Source of the DNA: Protonemura montana
Lineage: Eukaryota; Arthropoda; Insecta; Plecoptera; Nemouridae
DNA length: 64,000 nt
Assembly (NCBI GenBank): GCA_947568835.1
Contig: OX387604.1
Coordinates: 8,711,860 to 8,775,859, forward strand
Direction: 5' to 3'
In this document: piece by piece, positions 22,389 to 32,764 of the stretch
How the letters are laid out: each line of letters opens with the position of its first letter
How positions within the stretch are numbered: the first letter of the stretch is position 1
Made by a program: the position numbers and the translations under genes
Notes under the pieces: generated by a model
What the model was told of the DNA's origin: nothing
The model's input: the letters and a program-made list of their open reading frames with translations, nothing else
Database searches by the model: none

Positions 22389-23025
22389 CTTCTGCTTTCA
22401 TGATCTTGATCAATAAGTTGGAGTTGTTACTCTTCATTGCAGCATGGAAAAGGTTGACCACGTTGGTTTTATGTTTTCCCACTGTGAAAAGCAGTTTGTA
22501 AAAACACCATTGATAAATTTTAAATCCAGACTTTAGATGGAATCTACAAAAGAACTACAAAACATTGACTTAACCTGCAATCGAGCTGCCTTCTGAATGA
22601 TTCTTGAATGATGGTCTGAACTTGCTTCAATGCATTTACTAGTTCTCTGTGGTTGGTACTAAGTATGTTCAGACTTCGGATCAAGATCATACTGATCTCT
22701 TTAAGCTCAATGTACCATTTTTGCATACTTTTGGTGAAATTATAGAAAGATGAAAATATTTATTGGTAGGCAGAATGAAGCAATGAGCAAACATAATAGG
22801 AAATGCTAATTCTCATAACGTTATTGAGGGCAATTGTCTTAATTAAAAATAGGTTGAAATGAAACTCGTTAATCTAGAATCTTCTGCATGAACCACCAAA
22901 TTAGGAATAGATGCCGAGCTCTTAACCATTTCTGCCGCAAGCCTCAGGCGAACATCCTGTGAGGACGTCACTTGCTCGAGTAGACCCACCAACTTTTCCT
23001 GTTCTGTGGGAAAATCGGCAGTCAT
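22389..23025 (-). CDS. Candidate multi-exon helical protein, incomplete model
   Basis: Three protein-like stretches lie on the minus strand. The first starts with ATG at 23025 and is rich in Glu/Leu (EQEKLVGLLEQV, RLRLAAEMVK). The second, about 22738-22575, reads as a helical heptad-like stretch (ELKEISMILIRSLNILS, RELVNALKQVQTIIQ) and ends before a CAG/GTTAAG donor. The third, 22481-22389, follows a strong TTTTCACAG acceptor and reads GKHKTNVVNLFHAAMK and SNNSNLLIKIMKAE before GTGCGT. The second and third do not join in phase (exit phase 2, entry phase 1), so the model is wrong somewhere or an exon is skipped or missing. Family not recognised. A coiled-coil protein is plausible from the sequence pattern. 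Confidence 0.4.
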
Positions 23026-24686
23026 CTTGGACGTCTGTGATGTTCAAGTAGAGAGTAAGCAATTGAATTAGGTTGCCAGCTAATGTCATGTTACCAGTCG
23101 TTAACTTCAGTTGGTTCCGTTGGTATCGGTACCACTAATTTTCATGGCACTCTTGGGGTTACCATGATTGCTTCTTTTTTGTGGGTGTCAATATTTCTAA
23201 GACCTCTCCCCCATTGTCCGCAAAACCAAAGAATGGCATCAAGATTGCTTTGAAACTGCTTTGAAATTTTGATTTAAAAAAAAATACATTGTTGGGTTGT
23301 AAAAATGTTTCTACGGCAATTTCTCTGCAGTTGAAAAGTCTTAAAAAGCACTCAAAATTGTGTTCATTCAAATTTTTTTACATTTCCTACCAAAAAAAAT
23401 CGAGTTTTGCCTGATTCGATTCCCCATGAGAAAAACGCTGACTTCCCAGGAATTCCGTGAAAAGCGCTAAAAAACCGTGTTATTTCGCACTTTTACAAAT
23501 TCTTAGTCGATGAAGGTTAGAACTTTCCTAATTTCATTCCTTTTTGAATATTGTTCAAGATTCTCACAGCTAAAAGCAGTCAAATAACACTGGAATTATG
23601 ATATGCATTGTTAATGTTTAAAAATTCCACCAGCCGACCAAAGTTTAACCGACCCATGTCCAGGGAAACCAGAGTAAGAATTTAGTTAAAGGTTAATTTT
23701 GAAAACCCACCACCAAAATCAACTGAAAATCCACTCATAAGTTGGTAGCAATGCAGGGGCCAATCTGTGTGCTGGTATCTTCTCTCATGGGCTAGACTGT
23801 AAAGGGGCAAAAAACAACTTTTTAGCGTTGAATAGATAGATTTGAGACAAAAACAATCATGTATGCCTATTTCGAGAACCCCACACCTTCTACCCCACCA
23901 AACGTTAACGTGTACTGATAGCGACACCACGGCACATGCACTAGCTTAGCATAAGTTCGACACCCGGACATTGTGTCGCGAGTGGTGTAAGGTTTGGGGC
24001 GCTTAAAATGACCACATAAGATAGCATTAATCTCAGATTTATCTTGCCAAAGCTGAAAAGTAAAAAAACTTCAAGTATGCTCTTAAAGAGAGAATCAGTC
24101 AATTACTAAAATTTAGGGAGGAGTATTTCAGTTGCATAATTAATTGTGTGTATTTTTATTATTCATGCATCGGATACGAAACAAGCTGAACTGGACCCAT
24201 TCAGAGAAGCAACACAACTACCTCTCATCAGAAGACACACAAATCTTGTAACAAAAGCCATAAAATTACATTAACATTTTATTTGCTTCTTGAATTCTTT
24301 TTCTTTTCTGCTTTCCCAAAAAAAGGACCGAATTTCCTTAAAGTAAACGAATTAAGGTTTAAATTAAAAGTACCTACAACAATTTGGCATATATTTTATA
24401 TCTTTATTAATTAATTTCAATTTCAGGTATGGTAGTATGGTATGGTAGTATATGGTGTGGTATGTAAATTGATCAGGTAACATACCCCCTATAAACCCAA
24501 TGATATAATCTTACAGACCCTTAAGTGAACTATTTTATTTGTACTGTACATGGACAGATTAATACTTGCCTATTTGATATTCATATTTTGATCATAACAC
24601 TTTACTCTTCCAATCAATTTTCCATCAAAGTCCAGATAGAAAATATAAACTGTAGAAATTTGAAAAAAAAAACTGAGAGCAATCTC
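23026..24686. other. Intergenic region upstream of the minus-strand candidate
   Basis: Contains the second copy of the 20363-20620 repeat at about 23286-23480 and a short GGTATGGTAGTATG duplication near 24426-24450. No gene is supported. The right end is probably the 3' UTR of the LRR gene that stops at 24687. Confidence 0.5.
23286..23480 (+). repeat. Dispersed repeat, copy 2 of 2
   Basis: Second copy of the 20363-20620 sequence, in the same orientation and shorter, with divergence and gaps. Confidence 0.5.
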
Positions 24687-26933
24687 TTACACCGAAACTG
24701 TGCTAACTTCTCTAGTACATGATCCTTCTATATCCCTGGTTTTCATGATCGGAGTAGTTGGGCTGTTCAAATGTTCATTATTGTATAGAGGCTTGTAAAT
24801 ATTAAGTCGATGCCCGCGCCGTTTGGCAACTGTTTCTCGATGCAGCAACATCTGAGATCTGCATAGAATAATCAAAACCACTAATGCAACTATCACGACA
24901 AATGTTGTGACTGCAGCTACAAGCATGACGATAATCTGAACCGATGACCCCCATAAGTGTTGCTTTGCTGGTGTTTCTCCATACTGATTATGAGCTTCAT
25001 TTTTTTTACCGACTTGTTCATTCTTATCTTCTTCTTCACCATCTTCTTCTTCCTCTTCTTCTCCTTCTCTATCACGGCCATTTTCTTCTTTGTCTTTATA
25101 TTCTTTATCAAAATGTTCAAAAAAGTGGCTTCTTTTGTCATCCTCAGAGGACTCGTTACCATTGTTAATTGACAGTCGAGTGCTTTTGACAGTTTGTGCA
25201 TTCGGTAAGCAACCCAACGCACGAAGAAAGTCTGGCCAGGACATATTATCAGAGGTCGCCTCGCTTGCATGCCGAGTACTAAAAGACCCAACTCGGGCCT
25301 CAGACAGATAGTTGGCCAGATCTTTTAAGTCGGAATCACAAACCAATGGATTTGAATTTAAGTTCAACATGTCCAGGTTACTGAACACTTCCAAGTCCTG
25401 TCGTGTTATTTTTTCCAAATTATTTCCAGATAAATTTATTGTATTTACTTTTGGCAGCGAGAGTATTTCATTCCGCTTATTTTGCCATATGTGATCCATC
25501 CCACAATCACTTAGGTCCAAAGATGTCAGGAACTGTAAGTTGTCAAAAAAATGTGTTTGTAAATGTTTGACTTTGTTACCAGCTAGAGACAATTTTTGTA
25601 TTCGAGACCTTGCAGGAAACTGAATGTCATTTGTATCGGTTATTCTGTTAAAAGCTAGATTCACGTGTTTCACATTGGGTTGCAGAATACTGTCGCCTCT
25701 GAAGGTTGTCAGGAAGTTTCGGCTTATATCTAGCTGGGAAAGATTTTTTAAATTTTTCAATAAACCAGACGACAATTGTCCGATCCCGCAATTGGCAACG
25801 TTGAGTTTGAAAAATTCATCAAAATTTCCTTTGAATCCATCTTCTGGTAAAAATTTTATGTTAGGGTTGTTTTTCAGAGATAATGTTTCGAGTTGGCTGT
25901 TTTTGACAAATAAACTACCATCCAATTGTGAATCCAAAAAATTGTCTGATAGATCTAGATAGGCCAGTTTTGGCATTTTAGCAAATGCGCTAACTGTGAT
26001 TTCCGCAATCACATTATGGCTCAAGTTCAGATTAGTAGTCCCCAGGACTCCATTAAAACTATTCTCAGATATTTGAGTAAATTTACAAAAACTCAAATCT
26101 AAATAAGTCACTCCAGGAAGGAGAATGTCCTCCATTGTAACCAGAGGATTATTTTTTAGTGTAAGTTGAGCTAGTGCTTGGTTGTACATGAAAAGGTCTC
26201 CATTCAGGCTATGGATGTTGTTGTTTGATAGATCAAGATCTTCAAGAGAAGTCAAGTTTCTGAAGGTATCTGAATCAATAACATCAAGGTTGTTTGAAGC
26301 CAAGCTGAGATAGGCCAACTGTGTTAATTTCCTGAAGAAAGTGTTTGTAAGGGTATTTAGCTGGCACAATGACAGGTCCAACTCTTGCAATGAAGGGATG
26401 CTGATAGAATTATTCATCATTCCTTCAACTGCTAATGGATTACCGCTCAAAGAAAGTTGTCTCATGTTCTTATTAGAGGAAAAAGTGTCCGGATGAATTT
26501 GCTCAACAGAGTTATTTGTCAAATTAACTAGAACAAGATTGTGAAGTTCTTCAAAGGCATTTTTGTCAATTGATGCGATTTTGATGTCGACTATAGTAAT
26601 AGACTGAACGCTTTTCAAATGAAGATGAATGAAAACTCTGTCATAAAGTGTTATAGCTTCTTTTGTATTCTTGGAATCATTCAATAATTTGAAGTCACTG
26701 TATTTATCTTTGAAGTGCTGAGATGCTGTTAACTGTACACACTTTGCAATCAGCCCATCATTGGTTTTTCGCACGCATGTACAAAATTCTGGACAATCAG
26801 ATTTTGGCTCTTCTAACATCCAATTTTCGTGTTGTTCTGGCATATTATTCAGCGGTTTCTGATTACTTGCTCCGACCAACGAAGATGCCAGTGAAATGAA
26901 GATCAATGCTATAGCCAGCCTGCGTAACTCCAT
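24687..26933 (-). CDS. LRR single-pass transmembrane protein 1
   Basis: The start is ATG at 26933. The frame is open further upstream, but a TTACTTGCAG acceptor at about 26955 marks a 5'-UTR intron, and the 26933 ATG is followed directly by a good signal peptide (ELRRLAIALIFISLASSLVGA). The protein has 748 residues in one coding exon and stops with TAA at 24689-24687. After the signal peptide comes an LRR N-terminal cap (CPEFCTC, Cys 47/51/53), then many LxxLxLxxN repeats and a partial C-terminal cap (NPLVCDSDLKDL ... LGCLPN). A highly acidic juxtamembrane stretch (REGEEEEEEDGEEEDKNE), a membrane helix at about 665-690 and a 58-residue cytoplasmic tail follow. This is the layout of extracellular-LRR adhesion or receptor proteins. 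The ligand is unknown. It resembles LRR protein 2 (39350) in design. Confidence 0.88.
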   Translation of the reverse strand: MELRRLAIALIFISLASSLVGASNQKPLNNMPEQHENWMLEEPKSDCPEFCTCVRKTNDGLIAKCVQLTASQHFKDKYSDFKLLNDSKNTKEAITLYDRVFIHLHLKSVQSITIVDIKIASIDKNAFEELHNLVLVNLTNNSVEQIHPDTFSSNKNMRQLSLSGNPLAVEGMMNNSISIPSLQELDLSLCQLNTLTNTFFRKLTQLAYLSLASNNLDVIDSDTFRNLTSLEDLDLSNNNIHSLNGDLFMYNQALAQLTLKNNPLVTMEDILLPGVTYLDLSFCKFTQISENSFNGVLGTTNLNLSHNVIAEITVSAFAKMPKLAYLDLSDNFLDSQLDGSLFVKNSQLETLSLKNNPNIKFLPEDGFKGNFDEFFKLNVANCGIGQLSSGLLKNLKNLSQLDISRNFLTTFRGDSILQPNVKHVNLAFNRITDTNDIQFPARSRIQKLSLAGNKVKHLQTHFFDNLQFLTSLDLSDCGMDHIWQNKRNEILSLPKVNTINLSGNNLEKITRQDLEVFSNLDMLNLNSNPLVCDSDLKDLANYLSEARVGSFSTRHASEATSDNMSWPDFLRALGCLPNAQTVKSTRLSINNGNESSEDDKRSHFFEHFDKEYKDKEENGRDREGEEEEEEDGEEEDKNEQVGKKNEAHNQYGETPAKQHLWGSSVQIIVMLVAAVTTFVVIVALVVLIILCRSQMLLHRETVAKRRGHRLNIYKPLYNNEHLNSPTTPIMKTRDIEGSCTREVSTVSV

Positions 26934-28027
26934 GTTTGCTGCGACGCCAGATCTGCAAGTAACAAACAGCATGTAAGTAAACAATTTTGTTTTATTCAAC
27001 TTTCTAAAGTACACAAAACGAAATGTATGATTAGGCATTCTCAAAAGTGGTTACATTAGACCTGCCTATGCTGCACAGCTCACCCGATTTTGAAATGGGA
27101 CACAATCAGAGGAAATGCACTTCTCTTACAATACCCCGCCAGCTTTTATACTTTAAAGAACATTGACAGGTTGTGAATTTCTAAAAGGACCCTGATTAAG
27201 CAACAGAAAAAAATCTTTCCTTGCCAATTTATACACTAAATATGTACAAGTTGCAATACTGTCAAGCAAATAAGTGAATTATGCTATGTTTAATTTGACT
27301 GGCAATCCTCCGTTCTAGTTAAAAAGTTAACTAGTTAACTCCGTTCTAGTTAACTCAGGTACCTGTTAGTCATGGAGATATCTAAAAAAGTATTCAATGA
27401 TAAATTTCTCGAAGCCATGGAGGGCCAGAATTATCTGCTTCCTTTTAAGTAGGCAATTATGCTAATTCCATTACTTCCCTTACCGTAAGTAAGGAGGGAT
27501 AAGGAGGAACTGTATTATTTTCTTTTTAGTAATTCAGTAAGTTTATTTTGCATTTTCCACCCCAATTTTCTCAAATCTCATTCAGAATAGTTGATAATAG
27601 CATCGCAGATTGAGGTGCAAGTAAGTCAGATTTTGTCGGTGCTAGTCTAATCGACACTGCTGGTCGAAACATAAATTGCTCAAGGTGATAAAATACATTT
27701 TCTTTCTGAAAATCTGCAAAACTGCACAGCGTTGCTTTGCTTTGCTTTTGTCAAGTCATACCTCTGACTGTCACATGTCACACCTGACCAAAATGACAAT
27801 AAACTTGTTGAAATTTCAAAAAAAATTTCAATTTTAGGAGTGTTTGCGACTCACAATACCTCGCGTCAGCTTTATAATCGTGGGTTGGACCTAAAATGGG
27901 GCTCTGTTGGGACACATTTTTTTACTTCTCGCATTTGGCAGGTTTCCTTCTACTATTTCCAGAATGATCGACGGTATTATTACATTCAGGCTTTTGGGCT
28001 GCTCTTTTAATGCGGTCACGTGATGAT

Positions 28028-28147
28028 GTGTGTGTGTGTGTGGTGGTGGTGGTGGTGGTGGTGGTGGTGGTGGTGGTGGTGGTGGTGGTGGTGGTGGTGG
28101 TGGTGGTGGTGGTGGTGGTGGTGGTGGTGGTGAAGGGGGGGGGGGGG
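28028..28147 (+). repeat. TG/GGT microsatellite and G-run
   Basis: A short (TG)n is followed by about 30 copies of GGT and then a run of G around 28134-28147. It produces long poly-Gly and poly-His frames that are not genes. Confidence 0.97.
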
Positions 28148-30937
28148 AATTGTTAGTGAGTTGTTTTGCAAGACTGTTGTACTTTTTTTTTTTAGGCTTT
28201 GCATCACAGATTCTTGCATTATACTTTCGACGAAAAGACTATTTTTACATTATAACAATAATAAAAATAACCCTGATCCAGATCCTGATCCTGAACGAAG
28301 TTTTGCAAGTTTCGAAGTTTTTCTCGTACGACAGTATTGTAAATTGAAATCAAATACATCCTGTAAGAAGCTGTGTCACTCTAATTTTTGATAAATAAAA
28401 TTACACGAAATAATATTTCGACCCAATGAAAACCCAAAATGGCGTATTAATATTAGCACCAGCTGATTTTCTCCAATCATCGACTGACCGAAACACGTCT
28501 AATGAAGCTTTCCGACTTTGAGAAATGCATTTTTCGTTACTTTTGTTTATCTGCTAAATTGAATTCCTCTGAATGATGATATGGGAGAATGCAAATTACA
28601 TCTCGTGGTACGGTCTTGGTATTTTCCAGTTTCTGTTCCGATTGGAAAATTCTGTCTCAATAGCACGTTCCGCAACATACTAGGAGAGGAAGTAGCATCT
28701 TGAATTTCAGCCATATCAGTGTGCCAGCAAGCCCTGAGCACCAATTCTAAGAAAATTGTGATAGCTGGACTTGCTTCACCTGTAGTCTATGCATACAGTC
28801 ATAGATAAGAGTAAAAGATAATAATCTTTGCATTGCTTTAAAGATGTCATCCTCCTTCTATTGGCCAACAAAATGGCTAAAGCATGAACATTTCATTTGA
28901 TTCGCTAGTTGTTTAGTCAAAACTTAGGTACTGTTTGAAAAAATAAACGTCAACGCTGTAATGTTAGTACCTACCCGTGGTTCCCGCTGTATTTATTTGG
29001 AGATAAGATGCTGCTGTGGACACTAACCGATGTTATTTTCTTAACTGATGTACCATTTTATTATTAAACAAAATGTTAAATACATTGAAACCGATCTTGT
29101 TGGATTAATATTATGCATTTAATGTAAATTAATAGTGCATACGTACAATACAACAAACAAGTTGTGATCGACAAGCCGCTTTATCTAGTTTATCCCAACG
29201 TGTAAATCAACTTACCATATTTCCCATTATGGATTCAGCTGCACACAAGCATTTTTTAAAAATAAATCAAACATTACCTACCCCAGAAATGAGCCTTGCC
29301 TTGCAGCAATGAACCTGATCCGACGCTGTTTTCAGTATTCGAAACTCGAATGAAGGTATTGGGGACTAGCTGGTTGTTGCAACGTTCTCGCGGAGGTAGG
29401 TAGGTACTAACTAAACTGATAAACATTTCAAGCCATAATTGCCTTATCAGCACGAAACAAAAGTTGTCGACTATATCATTTTAACCGCTGTTCTGTTATA
29501 GTAAACAAGAGATTGTTCGCAAGGCTGGCATGCATGAGGCATCTCTTCACTCCCAACAACTTCAAAAGTCTGATCATGATATAGTTATCATACTTATTTA
29601 GTTACAAAAATAGCACGCCAATGCAATTTGCGTGCATTCGATTACGCTTCACCCAGTCAAGTTTCTCTGATCCAATACTATTTCGGAAACTGCTTGCGTA
29701 ATGGTTGGTTTATTGCCTCCTAATGTCTGCTATAAATTGTTCCTTCCTTTCAACGAGTTGCCTTGTCTGTTTTTGAGCAAACGTTGTCAATCGTTGCATT
29801 TTATACAAATAAATATTGCACTCTGCAATTTTAGCACACTCTGTCAAAGCAGTCGCAGTAGATAGTACTTCAGAAGTGTCATATATTTATAAATGACGAA
29901 ATAATGTGCCATTTTTAATTAATTACGGATATCGGTGATTCACTGTGATCGAGATTATGAAGAAGTGCCGCGAAGAAAACCTCTTTGCTTTTAGAATATT
30001 GAATCTTAGAACAATGTGCTGATAGATGTACGAAAAATATGCTTGTTAATTTGTTTCGCTATAAAATAGCTGTACAGTTCTGATTATAATGCCAATATTT
30101 CGAGAGTGCCACGGAACCTCCGACCCGGATAATAAAATGTCACATAGGTCAATAAGGTCACGTCAATTGGTCAGTGTTATACCGGCAATGTCTACTACAC
30201 AGCCACATTACTCCAATTAATTACTTAATTTGATGTAGTACATTTGAATTGTCACGGACACTATCAGTGCATGCACAATTATTAATTAAAATTGCGTGGA
30301 AGAAGCTGATGGAGGACCGTCGATCATTCGCTAACTAGTCTCATTCAATGCGCAATGTATGCAGAGTACCTACTATACGTACAGAATGAAATGCATTCAG
30401 CACTTGCACTCCAGACGGACATTTGCTACATATTATAATCAAGACCGCAAGCTGCTGTAAAAGTAGTACTTATTTATTGGCAGACAGTTCAATCATGCTG
30501 TCAGCTGTCCGTATCAAAGTACACATTTAATTAAACAACTAATTCTGTGTTTTCTGACAAATCTCGTGTGTTTGGAGGTTGCTGTGGCTTGTGACTGATT
30601 TTTTCCGAACCTTCGCTGAGCCAGTGTGTGCGCTGCTAGTTATATTATTTTTGAGAACATTGAAAGACGTGAAGACGCGAGAAAGACTTGATGAGTGCTA
30701 ACGTAATTGCCTTGGAAATTGAAGATAGGGCTAATCTGATGCAAGGATTAAATCTGCGTCGTTGAGTATATAGGCAAGGTGAAGAAAGTTCTATATCTTA
30801 GCTTCTCTCTTCTATTTAATGCAAAAACTATAAAATTAGCCATTGGTGTCGACTGTTATTTTCTACTCTCTTGAACCACCAAAGACTATTCTTGAGGCAA
30901 CATCGAAGAGAGCTGGTGTATATTGATATAACTGGCC

Positions 30938-30987
30938 ATCTCTCTCTCACTCTCTCTCTCTCTGTCTCTCTGTCTCTCTCTCTCTCG
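30938..30987 (+). repeat. TC/CTGT microsatellite
   Basis: A (TC)n tract interrupted by TG in several places. Confidence 0.95.
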
Positions 30988-31730
30988 ACGATAACGGAGA
31001 TAAGGCCTTTGAGCATTAATCGAACATTGAGTGTACGCTAGTGTCCCACGAACCTTAGACCTATTAGAAGTGAATAAGCACTGTGCTATTTAAATTTTAT
31101 TTTAACGTGTAATAACGGTGGATTGGCAACCCGTACCAGCATATCGTGTGACATTTGTGCCGAAGATCTTGGGTACGTTAGGGGTGTGTCTTGACTGGTG
31201 TGGTTGCTAAGTGAGATAGTTACCTGACTGAAACCTAATCTCTGAGAGTGACGATAGCCAGCTGAATCACGAGAGCCTGAAAGAGAGCAAGGCACTATCG
31301 CTGCAGTTAACCGTGAGGTAAGGCTTAACACATTTGCTAATTGTTTCGTTCGTGTAAGTACTATGCACTCAGCATGTATCCAACTGGCTGCAAGTGCACT
31401 ACAATATAGCACGTCACTTTGCCATTGACTAACAAGGCTAAGATCTAACTTCAGTATACTATCACATAATATTAAATTAAATTAAATTTCAATAATTTCA
31501 TCATACGAATGTAATAAATAATAGTCCGGTGTATTGATAAGATAATGATTCTTGAAATGTGTATGACTAACTATAGAATAAGGTAGATGTTTTGATTAGA
31601 AACGGTTCCATGAATTGTATTATCAATTTATCGGATTGCATTTAAGGAGCCAGGAGACCCTTTGAAGTCAATGTTTGTTTTGGCGTGTAGATCAAATCTG
31701 GAGAACACACCAATACGTATTGCCAAATTG

Positions 31731-31776
31731 CACCCCCCCCCCCCCCCTCACACACACACACCCACACCCACACCCA
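31731..31776 (+). repeat. C-run and CA microsatellite
   Basis: A run of about 15 C is followed by TCACACACACACAC and CCACACCCA repeats. Confidence 0.95.
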
Positions 31777-32074
31777 ATGCCCCGAAAGCCACAAATCTAG
31801 CATCACCTGAGAATATTTTGAGTCCAAACTATAACCAGTTAAGCATGCCATGTCGAAATTGTGCACCTTCACGTACCCCTCGCTGGCATTGATATTATCT
31901 ACCTATAGATATTTTATCTCCTCCTGCTGGAATCTTTCACGGTCGTTTGAGGGCGCGTCTATGCCAATATTATACTTGAATTAAATATATTTATTTCCAA
32001 AGAATTATCTTTGGTTGAAAGATTTATAAGTTTATTGCTTTTGTGGGGTTGTTTTACTCTGTGTTACTAGTCCA

Positions 32075-32345
32075 CATGCGTCGGTGAATAAGTGGGTGTT
32101 GATAAGGATGATGATCAGCACAACCTATTTTAGAAGGGAGAAAGGGAAACCCGGTGCCGGCATGTAGCCTACTCCTGTCGAACAGAACCTTTGTTCCGGT
32201 CGCGTCCCTCGAGTCCCTACCAATATACGGAGCAACTCGAACAACGAGATTCCTCCACAAATACTGCCGTCGATTGGTTGATAACCACGGCGAGTGAAGT
32301 TGTTGTACTAACTCTAATGCCTCCCACCTTTCTTCAGAACAGGAC
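32075..32345 (-). repeat. Dispersed SINE-like repeat, copy B (inverted)
   Basis: The reverse complement matches 325-645 over several blocks of 11-20 bp in the same order, including the CTGTTCGACAGGAGTAGGCT and TTTGTGGAGGAAT blocks. Its 3' end reads out toward lower coordinates. It lies about 420 bp upstream of the start codon of the acidic membrane protein. Confidence 0.7.
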
Positions 32346-32764
32346 ATCATGAAAATTATGGTCGCCCATCCAATACCTGACCCAGTGCAATGTTGCTTCA
32401 CTCTGTGGTATCACGCACGCCAAAATTACAAAATCATGTCATCTGATTTCCTGCAATAGAACAATTGCATGTCGATCGTTCGTCATATGCTGATCAGTAT
32501 TATTAAGAGGGTTAGGAACAATTGATTGGTCATGCTTTCTGGGTAAAAAAAGTCGAGAATTGAGATATTTTCTTATTTGTAATCTGTCATTCTATAGTTC
32601 AAACTTCAAACTGTAATACCATAAGTTTCGAGTCTTTGTGTTTAAAAAAATTTTTTTTTCTTCCAGTTTGGAAAATAACAATCCATAATCAATTTTCTTA
32701 TCTGTGCACATGTCTTTATACTGCCTGACCGTTGTGATACTTTCAGATTGCAGTTCGCCACACG

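Larger units (their letters stand above)
26934..32764. other. Long intergenic and 5'-UTR region
   Basis: Holds the probable 5'-UTR intron and promoter of LRR gene 1 on the left and the 5' UTR of the acidic membrane protein gene on the right, whose last UTR intron ends at a GATACTTTCAG acceptor just before 32747. It also contains a GGT microsatellite, TC and CA tracts and copy B of the SINE-like repeat. No coding exon is supported. Confidence 0.5.

Noticed and set aside
28016-28347. Poly-His (minus) and poly-Gly (plus) frames
   Set aside because: They are translations of a GGT microsatellite and the adjoining G-run.
31086-31412. 108-codon minus frame between LRR gene 1 and the acidic protein gene
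   Set aside because: There is no domain or splice support, and composition is like the surrounding non-coding DNA.
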